A stretch of 64,000 nt of DNA from Pseudolysinimonas_A sp039912695 (lineage in GTDB: Bacteria > Actinomycetota > Actinomycetes > Actinomycetales > Microbacteriaceae): NCBI RefSeq assembly GCF_039912695.1, contig NZ_JBDSPJ010000013.1:162387-226386 (forward strand), given 5' to 3'. Each line of letters begins with the position of its first letter. Position 1 is the stretch's first letter. Position numbers and translations under genes: made by a program. Under the pieces are notes generated by a model. That model was not told the DNA's origin. It saw only the letters and a program-made list of their open reading frames with translations, and made no database searches. Shown piece after piece: positions 1 through 8,410 of the stretch.

Positions 1-680
1 TGAACCACTCCTCGTCGGTGCCCGGCTGCACGAAGTACTCCATCTCCATCTGCTCGAACTCGCGCGTGCGGAAGATGAAGTTGCCGGGGGTGATCTCGTT
101 GCGGAAGCTCTTGCCGACCTGGGCGATGCCGAACGGGGGCTTCATGCGCGCACTCGAGACGACGTTGGCGAAGTTCACGAAGATGCCTTGTGCGGTCTCC
201 GGACGCAAGTAGTGCAGGCCGGCTTCGTCGTCGACCGGACCGAGGAAGGTTTTGAGCAGACCGCTGAACGCGCGCGGTTCGGTCCACTGGCCGCGAGTTC
301 CGCAGTTAACGCAGACGATGTCAGCCATCCCGTTCTCGGGGGCGCGGCCCTTCTTCTCTTCGAACTCTTCAAGCAGGTGATCCTGGCGGTAGCGCTTGTG
401 GCAGTGCTGGCACTCGACCAGCGGGTCGGAGAAGACATCGACGTGACCGGAGGCTTCCCAGACGCGCTTGGGCAGGATGACCGCGGAGTCGAGACCCACG
501 ATGTCGTCGCGGGTCTGCACCATGAACTTCCACCACTCGCGCTTGATGTTCTCCTTCAGCGCGACGCCGAGCGGGCCGTAGTCCCAGGCAGACCGGGACC
601 CTCCGTAGATCTCGCCCGATTGGAAGACGAAACCGCGACGCTTTGCGAGCGAAATGATCGATTCAAGAGGGGTGGCCATA
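1..680 (-). CDS. glyS: glycyl-tRNA synthetase, N-terminal part (cut by left edge)
   Basis: Charges tRNA-Gly in the cytosol. Reading leftward from the ATG at 678-680 the protein opens MATPLESIISLAKRRGF and continues with SAWDYGPLGVALKEN and EWWKFMVQTRDDIVGLD, the N-terminal catalytic region of the single-chain class II glycyl-tRNA synthetase found in Actinobacteria. About 226 codons are visible and the remainder lies beyond the window. A TAGGCT hexamer (690-695) lies nine bases before the ATG, so the mRNA leader would be only two or three bases. The position downstream of recO-uppS is typical for the phylum. Confidence 0.95.
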
Positions 681-729
681 GCCCCGCCAGCCTACCGGCG
701 AGCGTGGGCGCTGATATTCTGCCGCCAGC

Positions 730-2283
730 ATGCGCCCGCACCGTGCTCTTACCGCCCTGGCGATCCTGGTCGCCCTCCTCGGCGTGCCCGCCGTCGCAGC
801 GACCGCCTCACCGCTCGCAGACGACCTCGATCCGCTCGTCGTGTACGAGGGCGAGGGCGAGACAGTCGCGACTGACGGGGTGAGCTCGCCGGTCCATCTC
901 CAGGTCACGGTCGACTGCTCGACCCAGCCCTGCAGAGTCGCCGCGGTCGCCTCCAACTCCGCCGATACGGCGTCGCTGACCGGCAAGACGACCTACGCCT
1001 TGACCAACGGTCACTTCGAAGCCGACATCCCGGCAGTCGGTGATATCTGCGCCGACGACTACACGCCGCCGATCCACACGGCGATTGACATCACGGCGGT
1101 ATCCGCCCACCTGCAGGTCACGGGTGGGTCGAGCGGCGAGGTCGACTGCGCCGACGGATCGACGATCGAGTACGACGCGGGAACTATTGACGCGACGCTG
1201 CCATACATCAGCGGCTCCGTGTGCCTGCTCGACGCCAGCTGCAATAACCCGTCCGCGACTCCCCTCTCGAGTTCCGGGCCGTTCCCTTCGTACCCGCCGC
1301 GTCCGCCCGCCGACCCGGGGGTTCTCAGCACCCTCGCCACCCCGTCCCAGGCGATCACGGTGGCGAATGTCATCTGGGCCGCGGCGGGGAGTGTCGTGCT
1401 GGTGCTTCTTGTTGCGCTGCCCACGGCGCTCTTCGACTCGGCGATCGAGCGGCTCACCGCCGGTCGCGCTCCCCGTGAGAAGAAACTCAGGATGCGGTTC
1501 ACGCGCTGGCCGTACGCCGTCGCCGGTCTCGGTGTCGCAGCGATCGCAGCAACCTTCGTCGACCCACGAGTGGGACTCGACGTTGCCGGGTTGCGCACTC
1601 TCACCGAGATCACCCTCGCTCTCGCAGTGTCGATCGGAGTCGGCTGGGTCGTCCTGATGCAGATTGCGCGGCGCCTGCATCCGTCGTCTCCGATCGCACT
1701 GGAGTTTCGACCGGTGACCCTCGTGGTCGTCATCGGCGCGGTGCTGTTCAGCCGCCTCACCGGGTTCGAGCCGGGCATCGTCTTCGGCCTCGTCGCCGGA
1801 GTCGTCGTGGGTGGACTTCTCGCGACCGTCGAACAGGCACGGCTCGCGCTGATCGGACTCGGCTGGTCGCTGGCGGCAGGCATCCTGAGCTGGATCGGGT
1901 ACGGACTGCTCCCCGCCACCGGCGGGACCGTCTTCGTGCGTGAGACCCTCTCGGCTGTTGCGGTCGCCGGAATCTCGGCCATGCCCATCGCGCTGCTCCC
2001 GCTGCGCGGGCTCACCGGCAATGCGGTCTGGGCGGCAAACAAGATCCTCTGGGCTGTTGCCTACCTGGCCGGGCTGTTTGCGTTCCTCCTCGTGCTGCTG
2101 CCCCTGCCCTCGTCGTGGGATCGCGTCCAGGTCGACCTCTGGGGCTGGATCGGGCTCTATCTCGCTTACGCCGTCGCAGCTCTCGGCCTGTGGCTCTTCG
2201 TCATCCGACCGTGGCGACGGGATGCCGCCCCGGCAGCTCAGGCCGAATCGACTCAGTTCGATTCGACCGGCGCGAACTCCTGA
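730..2283 (+). CDS. exported/polytopic membrane protein of unknown function
   Basis: Not recognised. The 517-residue protein has a signal peptide (about 1-26), an outside domain of about 180 residues with several cysteines and a proline-rich end (about 188-205), then about nine hydrophobic segments from residue 214 to 492 and a short charged tail. An HRAL basic start and the VAATAS cleavage-like site support export. TATTCT (715-720) sits nine bases before the ATG, giving a very short leader, and glyS diverges from the same gap. The last 31 bases overlap the end of the oppositely transcribed next gene. A membrane-bound sensor or processing protein is possible, but nothing shows a catalytic motif. 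Confidence 0.75.
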   Translation: MRPHRALTALAILVALLGVPAVAATASPLADDLDPLVVYEGEGETVATDGVSSPVHLQVTVDCSTQPCRVAAVASNSADTASLTGKTTYALTNGHFEADIPAVGDICADDYTPPIHTAIDITAVSAHLQVTGGSSGEVDCADGSTIEYDAGTIDATLPYISGSVCLLDASCNNPSATPLSSSGPFPSYPPRPPADPGVLSTLATPSQAITVANVIWAAAGSVVLVLLVALPTALFDSAIERLTAGRAPREKKLRMRFTRWPYAVAGLGVAAIAATFVDPRVGLDVAGLRTLTEITLALAVSIGVGWVVLMQIARRLHPSSPIALEFRPVTLVVVIGAVLFSRLTGFEPGIVFGLVAGVVVGGLLATVEQARLALIGLGWSLAAGILSWIGYGLLPATGGTVFVRETLSAVAVAGISAMPIALLPLRGLTGNAVWAANKILWAVAYLAGLFAFLLVLLPLPSSWDRVQVDLWGWIGLYLAYAVAALGLWLFVIRPWRRDAAPAAQAESTQFDSTGANS

Positions 2284-3347
2284 TTGTGGATCACGTAGCT
2301 GTAGAGCGGTGCCTGCAGTGCGAAGAACGCGATCAGCCACACGACGAGGGTCACCAGCGCGACGACGACAATCGAGGGTGTTCTCGCTCGTAGCCGCCGA
2401 CCGGCCGGGGCGACGACGTTCGGCACCGACTGTGCCGCGTGCTCATCCTGGTAGCCATCGCCCTGCACAACCACCTCAGGCGCCACGGCACTGATGATGG
2501 TGAAGATGCGCCGCCAGTCTTCCGCGGTGTTCTGCTGAAAGCTGTAGCCCTTCGTGAAAATCACCCAGTCGTCGACGATCTCGACGTGCCAGGCCGCCGC
2601 GTCATCCACGAGCACCGCCATGACGTCGGGCGTGATGACCTGAAGCGCATCCCGCTCATACCCGGTCGGCGCATAGAACCGAAAGTAGGTCTGAAAGTCG
2701 CCCTCGAGCGGCACCAGTTGAGAGCCATCCACGCTCAACCAGTTCGGCACGCGCGCCTGCGTCGAGAGGAAGGCCATGTGCGGCAACTTCCGATCGAGAC
2801 GCACCGCGACGTATGCGGCCGGCTCCATACCGGGGTCCAATTTGCTCTCCGGCTGCACCCGCTGCAGTTCGCCGATCTCGAATTCCCGGCCGGTGGCCGA
2901 ACTCACCCGGTACACCGCTAGGCGCCGGCGAGTGTCAAAGAGCCAGCCCGAGACCCGATGGTCGGTGGGGTATTCCTCGAACTTCAGACCGTTCGCCGCG
3001 GCAAAGGCGGGAAGACGGCGCATCACCGGAACGACCGGCTCGCCGTTGAAGACGACCCAGAGGATGACGCCTCCCAGCCCCAGCGCGAACAGTCCCCATG
3101 TCGAGATGGCGAGCAGCAGACCGTACTGCGACAGCCACGGGTCGGGCACGCCGTAGTCGGTGATCGTCTTGGCGATCGTCGAGGGCAGCGAATAGCCGAT
3201 GATCGCCAGCATCGGCAGAGTGATCACGATCACGCCGAGCGCGCCGATCGGCATCTGCTTTTTGGGGCGACGCGCGGAGCGAATCGGATTGGCCGCTTCG
3301 TCCGCACCGGGGGTGTCGAGGGGTGCGAAGTCGATCGTCTGCGGCAT
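2253..3347 (-). CDS. membrane-anchored protein of unknown function
   Basis: Not recognised. The 364-residue protein has two hydrophobic segments near the N terminus (about 34-54 and 76-103), a central soluble domain of about 210 residues (it opens MRRLPAFAAANGLKFEEYP) and one C-terminal membrane segment (about 327-348). The layout resembles actinobacterial proteins with a cytosolic domain held between membrane helices. It starts 30 bases downstream of the uppS stop on the same strand, so it may be cotranscribed with recO-uppS. Its 3' end overlaps the convergent upstream gene by 31 bases, so both tails (FAPVESN here, FDSTGANS there) are read from the same DNA. Confidence 0.75.
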   Translation of the reverse strand: MPQTIDFAPLDTPGADEAANPIRSARRPKKQMPIGALGVIVITLPMLAIIGYSLPSTIAKTITDYGVPDPWLSQYGLLLAISTWGLFALGLGGVILWVVFNGEPVVPVMRRLPAFAAANGLKFEEYPTDHRVSGWLFDTRRRLAVYRVSSATGREFEIGELQRVQPESKLDPGMEPAAYVAVRLDRKLPHMAFLSTQARVPNWLSVDGSQLVPLEGDFQTYFRFYAPTGYERDALQVITPDVMAVLVDDAAAWHVEIVDDWVIFTKGYSFQQNTAEDWRRIFTIISAVAPEVVVQGDGYQDEHAAQSVPNVVAPAGRRLRARTPSIVVVALVTLVVWLIAFFALQAPLYSYVIHNQEFAPVESN

Positions 3348-3377
3348 GTCAACATCCTGGTGGATGCCAACATCCGT

Positions 3378-4163
3378 TCAGGACGTCGGGGTGTCGACCG
3401 CTCCGCCGAAGCGCCGGGTGCGGCTGGCGTAGAGCTCGACCGCGCGCCACAGGTCGGCTCGCGTGAAGTCGGGCCACAGGGTGTCGAGAAACACCATCTC
3501 GGCGTAGGCGCTCTGCCAGAGCATGAAGTTGCTGGTGCGCTGCTCCCCCGACGACCGTACGAACAGGTCGACATCCGGCAGTTCGGGCACGTACAGGTGC
3601 TTCTGCAGGGTCTTCTCCGAAATGCGGTCGGGCTTGAGGCGGCCGGCCGCGACCTCGGCGCCAATCGCGCGCACGGCATCCGCCAGCTCGTTTCGCCCAC
3701 CGTAGTTGACGCACATCGTGAGGGTGAGTCCGGTGTTGCGGGCGGTCAACCGTTCGGCGACCTCGAGCTCGTCGATCACCGAACGCCACAAGCGCGGTCG
3801 TCGCCCGGCCCACTTCACCTGCACTCCCCACTCGTGCAACTGGTCGCGGCGGCGGCGGATGACATCCCGGTTGAAGCCCATCAGAAAGCGCACCTCGTCG
3901 GGGCTGCGGCTCCAGTTCTCGGTGGAGAACGCGTACGCCGACAGGTGCGTCACCCCGATTTGGATGGCGCCCGCGACGACATCGAGAAGACTCGCCTCTC
4001 CCGCTTTGTGGCCTTCGACTCGGGACAGGCCGCGCTGGTTCGCCCAGCGACCGTTGCCATCCATCACGATCGCGACATGTTTCGGTACCGCGGCAGCGGG
4101 CAGCGTGGGAGGCTTCCCGCCCGCGTAGTCGAGCGGCAGCCCGGTGCGTTGTTGGTCGGTCAC
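3378..4163 (-). CDS. uppS: isoprenyl transferase (polyprenyl diphosphate synthase, UppS family)
   Basis: Condenses isopentenyl diphosphate onto an allylic primer to make the cis-polyprenyl diphosphate lipid carrier for peptidoglycan and other wall polymers. MDGNGRWA at residues 34-41 gives the catalytic Asp35 and phosphate-binding Arg. GHKAGE (51-56), YAFSTENWSRS and the C-terminal RSSGEQRTSNF segment complete the five conserved regions. The length, 261 residues, is normal for the family. Its ATG overlaps the recO stop by four bases (ATGA), so the two are translationally coupled. Several actinobacteria carry two such enzymes with different chain lengths; the sequence alone does not fix the product length. 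Confidence 0.96.
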   Translation of the reverse strand: MTDQQRTGLPLDYAGGKPPTLPAAAVPKHVAIVMDGNGRWANQRGLSRVEGHKAGEASLLDVVAGAIQIGVTHLSAYAFSTENWSRSPDEVRFLMGFNRDVIRRRRDQLHEWGVQVKWAGRRPRLWRSVIDELEVAERLTARNTGLTLTMCVNYGGRNELADAVRAIGAEVAAGRLKPDRISEKTLQKHLYVPELPDVDLFVRSSGEQRTSNFMLWQSAYAEMVFLDTLWPDFTRADLWRAVELYASRTRRFGGAVDTPTS

Positions 4164-4888
4164 GCGGAGGTCCGATCGACGTGCTCGAGTGATCGCAACC
4201 CGCGCTCAAGATGGAACTGGGTGTACGCCGCTACCACTCCGGAAGCCTGGGCGCGGGTGCGGGCGTCGGCGGCATCCGCGGTCTGCCAGTCACCGGCCAG
4301 CAGCGCTGCCAGGGTGGTGAGGGTCAGCGGATCGAGACGCGGGGCGCCGGGCGGTGCGACCGCGTCACTCACCACCCCGCCCAGTTGCACGACGAACGCG
4401 CTGTGCGGCCCGGGTTCTGCCGTGACGGCGCAGTCCACGAACGACGGTGCCCAGCCCGCGACCGACAGCGCGCGCAACAGGTAGGAGTCGAGGGTCAGCC
4501 CGGGTGCGTGCTCGTTCTTCGACAGCGATCGCAACGCGCCGACCAGAAGGAGGTAGTGCTGCAGCCCCGCCTCGTGCTCGGTGAGCCGGTCGGCGGCCTC
4601 CACCATCGCGGTCGCGGCGGTGAACCGCGGGTAGTCCTCAACAATGTCGGCACCGTACGACCCGATGGATTCCGCCTGCTGCACAATGTCGAGAGTGCGA
4701 CCCTTGTAGAGCTGCAGGTCGGCGACCATGAACGGTTCGAGTCGAGAACCGAAACGGGATGCCGTGCGGCGAACACCCTTCGCGACCGCCCGGATCTTGC
4801 CGTGCTGCCGCGACAGCATCGTGACGATACGGTCGGCTTCACCCAACTTGTGGGTGCGCAGCACGACCGCCTCATCGCGATAGGTCAT
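4160..4888 (-). CDS. recO: DNA repair protein RecO
   Basis: Mediator of the RecFOR pathway: it binds single-stranded DNA and RecR and helps load RecA at gaps. The N-terminal OB-fold opens TYRDEAVVLRTHKLGEADRIV, followed by VAKGVRRTASRFGSRLEPF, both typical of RecO. The C-terminal two thirds is helical (about 242 residues in all). I use the ATG at 4886-4888; an in-frame GTG two codons upstream (4892-4894) is possible. recO-uppS order is standard in Actinobacteria. The start faces the divergent ECF sigma gene across about 40 bases. Confidence 0.94.
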   Translation of the reverse strand: MTYRDEAVVLRTHKLGEADRIVTMLSRQHGKIRAVAKGVRRTASRFGSRLEPFMVADLQLYKGRTLDIVQQAESIGSYGADIVEDYPRFTAATAMVEAADRLTEHEAGLQHYLLLVGALRSLSKNEHAPGLTLDSYLLRALSVAGWAPSFVDCAVTAEPGPHSAFVVQLGGVVSDAVAPPGAPRLDPLTLTTLAALLAGDWQTADAADARTRAQASGVVAAYTQFHLERGLRSLEHVDRTSA

Positions 4889-4928
4889 CGGCACGGGAGT
4901 AAGTCTGCCCCGCCCCGCCTGTGATGAT

Positions 4929-5795
4929 GTGGAGGTGGACGTCTTCGACGAGGTGCGGCCCCGACTGTTCGGGATCGCCTACCGCATGCTCGGGTCGGTG
5001 CACGATACCGAAGACGTGCTGCAGGACACCTGGCTGCGCTGGCAGGGCGCCGATCGGGATGCCGTGGCCGAGCCCGGTGCCTACCTCGCGACGATCGTGA
5101 CCCGGCTCTCGATCACCGCGTTGACGAGTGCACGTGCACGCCGCGAGGTCTACGTCGGGCCGTGGTTGCCCGAACCCGTCGATACCTCGGCGGATCCGCT
5201 GTTGGGGGCCGAACTGGCCGAGGCTCTGTCGATCGCGATCCTCGTGTTGCTCGAGAGGCTGCTGCCCGCCGAACGTGCCGCCTTCGTGCTGTACGAGGCC
5301 TTCGACTATCCGCACGCACGCATCGCCGAAGTGCTCGAGGTGAGCGTCGCGAACGCTCGGCAGTTGCTGAGCCGGGCTCGCAAGCATCTGGCGAGTGAGC
5401 GTTCCCGTGCGGTGCCCACGACCGAACGCGACCGGCTCCTGGGAGCGTTCCTGACCGCAGCAGGCAGCGGCAACCTCAAGTCGCTCGAAAGCGTTCTCGC
5501 GGCTGACATCGTGGCACTCTCGGACGGTGGGGGCAAGGTGACGGCAGCCCGCAAGCCGATCCGTGGCCCGCAACGAGTGGCGCAGTTCGTTCTCGGGGTT
5601 CTCGAGAAGTTCGGGGGCGGCATCCACCCGGTCTCCGTCGAGGTCAACGGTGGCCCCGGAATGCTGGGGGTTCGAGACGGTGTGCCGATCGCAATCTGGA
5701 CGATCGAGGCGGAGCCTGGCGGCATCCACCGCATCTTTATGGTCGTCAACCCCGACAAGCTGTCACGTTTTGAGAGCCTCGCCGCTCTCAGCTAG
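4929..5795 (+). CDS. ECF41-type RNA polymerase sigma factor (SigJ-like) with C-terminal SnoaL-like domain
   Basis: Extracytoplasmic-function sigma factor of the ECF41 group, which lacks a separate anti-sigma factor and is controlled by its own C-terminal extension. Sigma2 covers about residues 5-70 (FGIAYRMLGSVHDTEDVLQDTW). The group-specific WLPEP linker is at 79-83, sigma4 at about 100-155, and the SnoaL_2-like domain at 163-285 with DGGGK (199-203) and NPDKL (274-278), both hallmarks of the group. It starts with GTG. The next gene is an NAD(P)-binding oxidoreductase, the usual ECF41 partner and regulatory target. Length 288 residues, complete. Confidence 0.93.
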   Translation: MEVDVFDEVRPRLFGIAYRMLGSVHDTEDVLQDTWLRWQGADRDAVAEPGAYLATIVTRLSITALTSARARREVYVGPWLPEPVDTSADPLLGAELAEALSIAILVLLERLLPAERAAFVLYEAFDYPHARIAEVLEVSVANARQLLSRARKHLASERSRAVPTTERDRLLGAFLTAAGSGNLKSLESVLAADIVALSDGGGKVTAARKPIRGPQRVAQFVLGVLEKFGGGIHPVSVEVNGGPGMLGVRDGVPIAIWTIEAEPGGIHRIFMVVNPDKLSRFESLAALS

Positions 5796-5822
5796 GGAAA
5801 TCCCACCCCTAAGGAGAGAACC

Positions 5823-6554
5823 ATGACCACCATCCTCGTCACCGGCGGCACGTCGGGACCGGGACACCCCACCGTCGACCGGCTCCGCGCGGCAGGACAC
5901 GACGTGCGCGTGCTCAGTCGTCAACCCGGCGACGGCCACCTGCTCGGCAACCTGTCGACCGGCGTCGGACTCGCCGACGCTCTGGTCGGAGTGGAAACCG
6001 TCGTGCATCTGGCGACCAACCGAAAAAGGGACCTGCCCGATACGCAGCGCCTCCTCGACGCCGCGAAAGCCGCCGGCGTGACTCACCTGGTCTTCCTCTC
6101 GATCGTCGGCGTCGACCGCATCCCGTATGCCTACTACCGTGACAAGGTCGCCAACGAGTCGGCGATCGAAGCGTCGGGGATTCCATTCACGATCCTGCGC
6201 GCGACCCAGTTCCACTCCTTCCCCGGCGAGATTCTGGCGATGACGGGAGGGCGGTTCTTCGTCGACCTGAAGATCCAACCCATCGGGGTCCTGGATGTCG
6301 CGGTTCGGCTAACAGAACTGGCGACAGCTACGCCCGCTGGCCGGGTCGGCGACATCGGCGGGCCGGAGATTCTCGAAGGCCGCAACATCCTGGCTCGCCT
6401 GCAGCTCGCGGGTCGGGCCAAGAAACGGGTGTTCGTACTCAATCTGCCGGGCAAGACTTTCGCCGCATTCCGTGCCGGCTACCACCTGACGGGGGTACCC
6501 GGGTATGGCACTCAGACCTTCGACGAGTGGCTCGCTTCGGGAGCACGGCGGTGA
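5823..6554 (+). CDS. NAD(P)-binding oxidoreductase, NmrA/SDR type (ECF41 partner)
   Basis: Atypical short-chain dehydrogenase-like protein. It opens TTILVTGGTSGPGHPTVDRL (residues 2-21), a Rossmann motif of the TGGTGxxG kind in which the glycine pattern is partly changed to TSGPGH. AYYRDK (about residue 100) carries the YxxxK pair, and the tail FDEWL is typical of the NmrA-like NAD-dependent epimerase family. A strong ribosome site (aaggag) precedes the ATG by seven bases. It lies 27 bases after the ECF41 sigma gene, and such oxidoreductases are the standard neighbours and targets of that sigma group. The substrate is unknown; a redox stress role is an inference from the family. Confidence 0.85.
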   Translation: MTTILVTGGTSGPGHPTVDRLRAAGHDVRVLSRQPGDGHLLGNLSTGVGLADALVGVETVVHLATNRKRDLPDTQRLLDAAKAAGVTHLVFLSIVGVDRIPYAYYRDKVANESAIEASGIPFTILRATQFHSFPGEILAMTGGRFFVDLKIQPIGVLDVAVRLTELATATPAGRVGDIGGPEILEGRNILARLQLAGRAKKRVFVLNLPGKTFAAFRAGYHLTGVPGYGTQTFDEWLASGARR

Positions 6555-6988
6555 CCGCCGTGCTGCGTATCGGCCTCGCGGTTCTCGCGCTCGCCGAACT
6601 GTTGATCGGGGGCTGGAACCTTCTCGCTCCCGAGAACTTCTACGCGAACTTCCCCGGGGTGAACCTCACGCCGCCGTTCGCAGAGCACTACGCCCGCGAC
6701 TTCGGGGGCGCGACGCTCGGGATCGCCATCGTGCTCGTCGCGGCCGCGATCATCCCTCGCACGGTTCTGGTCATCCCGGCACTGCTCGCCATTTCCGCCT
6801 TCGCGGTGCCGCACGCCGTGTTCCACCTTGAGCACCTGCATGATGTGGGCCCCGATCTTCTGCTTTTTGTCGTGGTGACCACCCTGGGCGAGGCCGTCGC
6901 CGCACTCGTGCTGCTCGCGGTCGCCCTCGTGCGCTGGCAACGCGAGCGCAGCAACAGGACTGAGCAAGTGCTACCAATGGAGTCGTGA
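6551..6988 (+). CDS. small four-helix membrane protein of unknown function
   Basis: Not recognised. From the GTG at 6551 the protein is 145 residues with four hydrophobic segments (about 5-23, 45-66, 71-91 and 97-124), a loop with NFYANFPGVNL and an intramembrane HxxFHLEHLHD histidine cluster near residue 85. The start overlaps the preceding stop as GTGA and the stop overlaps the next start as GTGA, so it is coupled on both sides to the oxidoreductase and the TRIC-type channel gene. An alternative ATG at 6527 would extend it eight codons into the upstream gene. It could belong to the ECF41 output, but the sequence does not prove this. Confidence 0.75.
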   Translation: MTAVLRIGLAVLALAELLIGGWNLLAPENFYANFPGVNLTPPFAEHYARDFGGATLGIAIVLVAAAIIPRTVLVIPALLAISAFAVPHAVFHLEHLHDVGPDLLLFVVVTTLGEAVAALVLLAVALVRWQRERSNRTEQVLPMES

Positions 6989-7695
6989 CCCCCGACGTTT
7001 TCGTGATCCCGATGTGGGCCGACCTGCTGGCGATCGGGATCGGCAGCCTGCAGGGGGCGACGTTCGCGGCACAGTTTCGGGATCGGCGGCTCGACCTGCT
7101 CGGGGTGGCCATCATCGGCATCGCGACCGGGTTCGGTGGTGGGCTGCTGCGCGACATCCTGCTCGGAGAGGTGCCGAAGGCGCTGCTCAGCAACTGGTAC
7201 CTCCCGGTTGCGGTCGGCGCTGCACTCGGCGGGATGTTGCTTGAGCGCCTCTTCTCACGGCTCCAGAAGGTCATCACCGTGCTCGACGCCCTCACCCTGG
7301 GGCTGTTCGGGGCGATCGGTACCACCGCGGCGTTGAGCGCCGGACTCCCGGCGATTCCGGCGATCTTCGTGGGTTCGCTGTCGGCTGTCGGAGGCTCGAT
7401 CCTGCGCGACATGTTGCTCAGCGTGCCGGTCGCCCTGATGCACGTCGGCTCGCTCTATGCGGTCGCTGCCCTCGTCGGCACAACGACCCTGGTCGTGCTC
7501 GTGGCGCTCGGGGTCACCATCACCGTTGCAGCGGTCGTCTGCGTCGCGTTGACGGTGACGGTGCGCATCCTTGCCGTGCTGTTCCACTGGAGCCTGCCCG
7601 AGCAGCGCCGGCTCGAGCGCTTGCCGCGACTCGTCATTCGCCGTCGTAGCAGGTCAGCGCCAACACCGGCCCCCACGCCAACGGCCGATGCCTGA
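6985..7695 (+). CDS. TRIC-type cation channel family membrane protein (YicG/UPF0126)
   Basis: Member of the bacterial trimeric intracellular cation channel family, which forms monovalent-cation pores in the inner membrane. Two internally repeated halves are visible: GVAIIGIATGFGGGLLRDILLG (about 40-61) and the matching GSLSAVGGSILRDMLL (about 131-146). The GGG(L/S)xRD motif in each half is the family signature. About seven membrane segments precede a basic, proline-rich tail (from about 200). It starts with GTG overlapping the upstream TGA. The following methyltransferase gene begins eight bases inside its 3' end. Confidence 0.9.
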   Translation: MTPDVFVIPMWADLLAIGIGSLQGATFAAQFRDRRLDLLGVAIIGIATGFGGGLLRDILLGEVPKALLSNWYLPVAVGAALGGMLLERLFSRLQKVITVLDALTLGLFGAIGTTAALSAGLPAIPAIFVGSLSAVGGSILRDMLLSVPVALMHVGSLYAVAALVGTTTLVVLVALGVTITVAAVVCVALTVTVRILAVLFHWSLPEQRRLERLPRLVIRRRSRSAPTPAPTPTADA

Positions 7696-8410
7696 TCCGC
7701 TCGTTGCGCGATTGCGCGCTGTTGGGTGCGTCTTCGCCGAAGAGGAGGCAGCCGAAATCCGCCGGGTGCTCGGTGACGACGACAGCGCAGCGGATGCGGT
7801 GGTTGCTGCCCGCGGAAGCGGCATCCCGCTCGAACACGCCCTCGGCACTGCCCTGTTCGCCGGCATCGAAGTCGAGGTCGGTCCCGGCGTCTTCGTGCCC
7901 CGCGCCCGAGCCGAAACCCTGATCGAGCAAGCCGTCGCCCTGCGCCCCGAAGCCCGTGTGATCGTCGACCTTGGAACCGGCTGCGGCGCGATCGCCGCCG
8001 CCCTCGCCTCGCGTCTCCCAGAAGCGGTGGTCTACGCGGCGGATCTCGATCCGCTCGCATTGACCTTCGCGACCCGCAACGCAAACCGGTACGGGTTTAC
8101 GGTCCACGAAGGCGACTGGTGGGATGCCCTCCCGCCCGCACTACGCGGCACGGTCGACCTCGCGGTCGCCTACCTCCCCCACGTGCCTACAGCCCGCCTC
8201 GACGAAATCCCCGGCGACTACCGCACCCACGAACCCGACCTCTCCGTCGCCGGCGGCGTCGACGGCCTCGACCCGCTGCGTGCGGTGCTCGTCGACCTGG
8301 ACGACTGGCTCGCCGTTAACGGCATCCTCGTCACCCTCGTGGCGGACGAGCAGCTGGATGCCGCCCGCGCAGTGAGCTACGTACGCCGAGTCCACCTCGT
8401 CGAGGGCTAG
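7688..8410 (+). CDS. PrmC/HemK-related methyltransferase with altered NPPY loop
   Basis: SAM-dependent methyltransferase of the group named putative protein N5-glutamine methyltransferase. The SAM-binding motif VDLGTGCGA is at residues 93-101, the acidic ribose-binding residue at AADLDP (117-122), and PGVFVPRARAETL (66-78) is the usual HemK-type entry motif. The catalytic NPPY (NAPY in this subgroup) is replaced by Tyr162-Leu-Pro-His165 within DLAVAYLPHVPT. The asparagine that positions the glutamine side chain is therefore missing, and classical activity is doubtful. Start: ATG 7688, eight bases inside the upstream gene. Its TAG and the convergent neighbour's TAG share the palindrome CTAG (8407-8410). 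Confidence 0.85.
   Translation: MPDPLVARLRAVGCVFAEEEAAEIRRVLGDDDSAADAVVAARGSGIPLEHALGTALFAGIEVEVGPGVFVPRARAETLIEQAVALRPEARVIVDLGTGCGAIAAALASRLPEAVVYAADLDPLALTFATRNANRYGFTVHEGDWWDALPPALRGTVDLAVAYLPHVPTARLDEIPGDYRTHEPDLSVAGGVDGLDPLRAVLVDLDDWLAVNGILVTLVADEQLDAARAVSYVRRVHLVEG

Noticed and set aside
808..2340. 510-codon minus-strand frame opposite the signal-peptide membrane protein
   Set aside because: Composition is Arg/Asp/Gly-rich with no hydrophobic or domain pattern, whereas the plus-strand reading has a signal peptide and membrane helices.
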